Position numbers and translations under genes: made by a program. DNA of 64,000 bases from Marinobacter nanhaiticus D15-8W (lineage in GTDB: Bacteria; Pseudomonadota; Gammaproteobacteria; Pseudomonadales; Oleiphilaceae): the NCBI RefSeq assembly GCF_036511935.1, contig NZ_AP028878.1, forward strand, positions 3,162,001-3,226,000. Direction: 5' to 3'. The notes under the pieces were generated by a model that had not been told where the DNA came from, made no database searches, and saw only the letters and a program-made list of their open reading frames with translations. This document shows positions 61,346 to 64,000 of the stretch, piece by piece; position 1 is the stretch's first letter; each line of letters opens with the position of its first letter.

Positions 61346-64000
<2,655 letters not shown>

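Overview
This is chromosomal DNA from a gammaproteobacterium, most likely Marinobacter or a close relative. Protein sequences and gene neighbourhoods support this: lptFG facing pepA-holC-valS, the ampDE/DUF1631/nadC block, the rsxABCDGE-nth operon, and the long run dnaE-accA-tilS-pyrG-kdsA-eno-ftsB-ispD-ispF-truD-surE-pcm-nlpD-rpoS. The base composition looks moderately GC-rich and even. Almost all the window is core genome. The assignment rests on recognising sequences by eye, not on a search.

Layout. 1-7.7 kb: minus-strand lysC (cut by the window edge) and alaS, a DUF5610-like gene with its terminator, an RDD membrane protein, and lptF-lptG for lipopolysaccharide export. 8-14.5 kb (plus): pepA, holC, valS, a ketopantoate-reductase-like gene and a cobalamin adenosyltransferase. 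valS carries a one-base frameshift. 14.5-22.3 kb: a chemotaxis receptor, ampD-ampE, a large DUF1631 protein, and nadC on the other strand. 22.7-29.4 kb: a MASE1-PAS-GGDEF-EAL protein, then the minus-strand operon DUF2066, CDP-alcohol phosphatidyltransferase, hda, an orphan ParA and yqcC. 29.6-36.2 kb: purM-purN, a DUF3108 protein, avtA, yjaG-like, dcd and mrp/apbC. 36.4-45.1 kb (plus): metG, then rsxABCDGE and nth.

45.2-46.7 kb is the only clearly mobile stretch. An IS481-family insertion sequence with complex ends sits inside a short inverted-repeat element (MITE-like), and the whole is flanked by a 6-bp direct repeat. 46.8-64 kb is the minus-strand housekeeping run, from a chalcone-isomerase-like secreted protein and rpoS back to dnaE, which leaves the window.

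Themes: tRNA charging (alaS, valS, metG, tilS), cell envelope (lptFG, kdsA, ampDE, ftsB, nlpD), nucleotide and isoprenoid synthesis (purMN, dcd, pyrG, ispDF), replication (holC, hda, dnaE), electron transport (rsx) and signalling (chemotaxis receptor, cyclic-di-GMP, RpoS). I found no CRISPR array, prophage, defence island or secondary-metabolite cluster. The points most worth a second look are the valS frameshift, the nested mobile element, the GGDEF-EAL protein with a degenerate EAL half, the orphan ParA beside hda, and several structured or palindromic intergenic regions.
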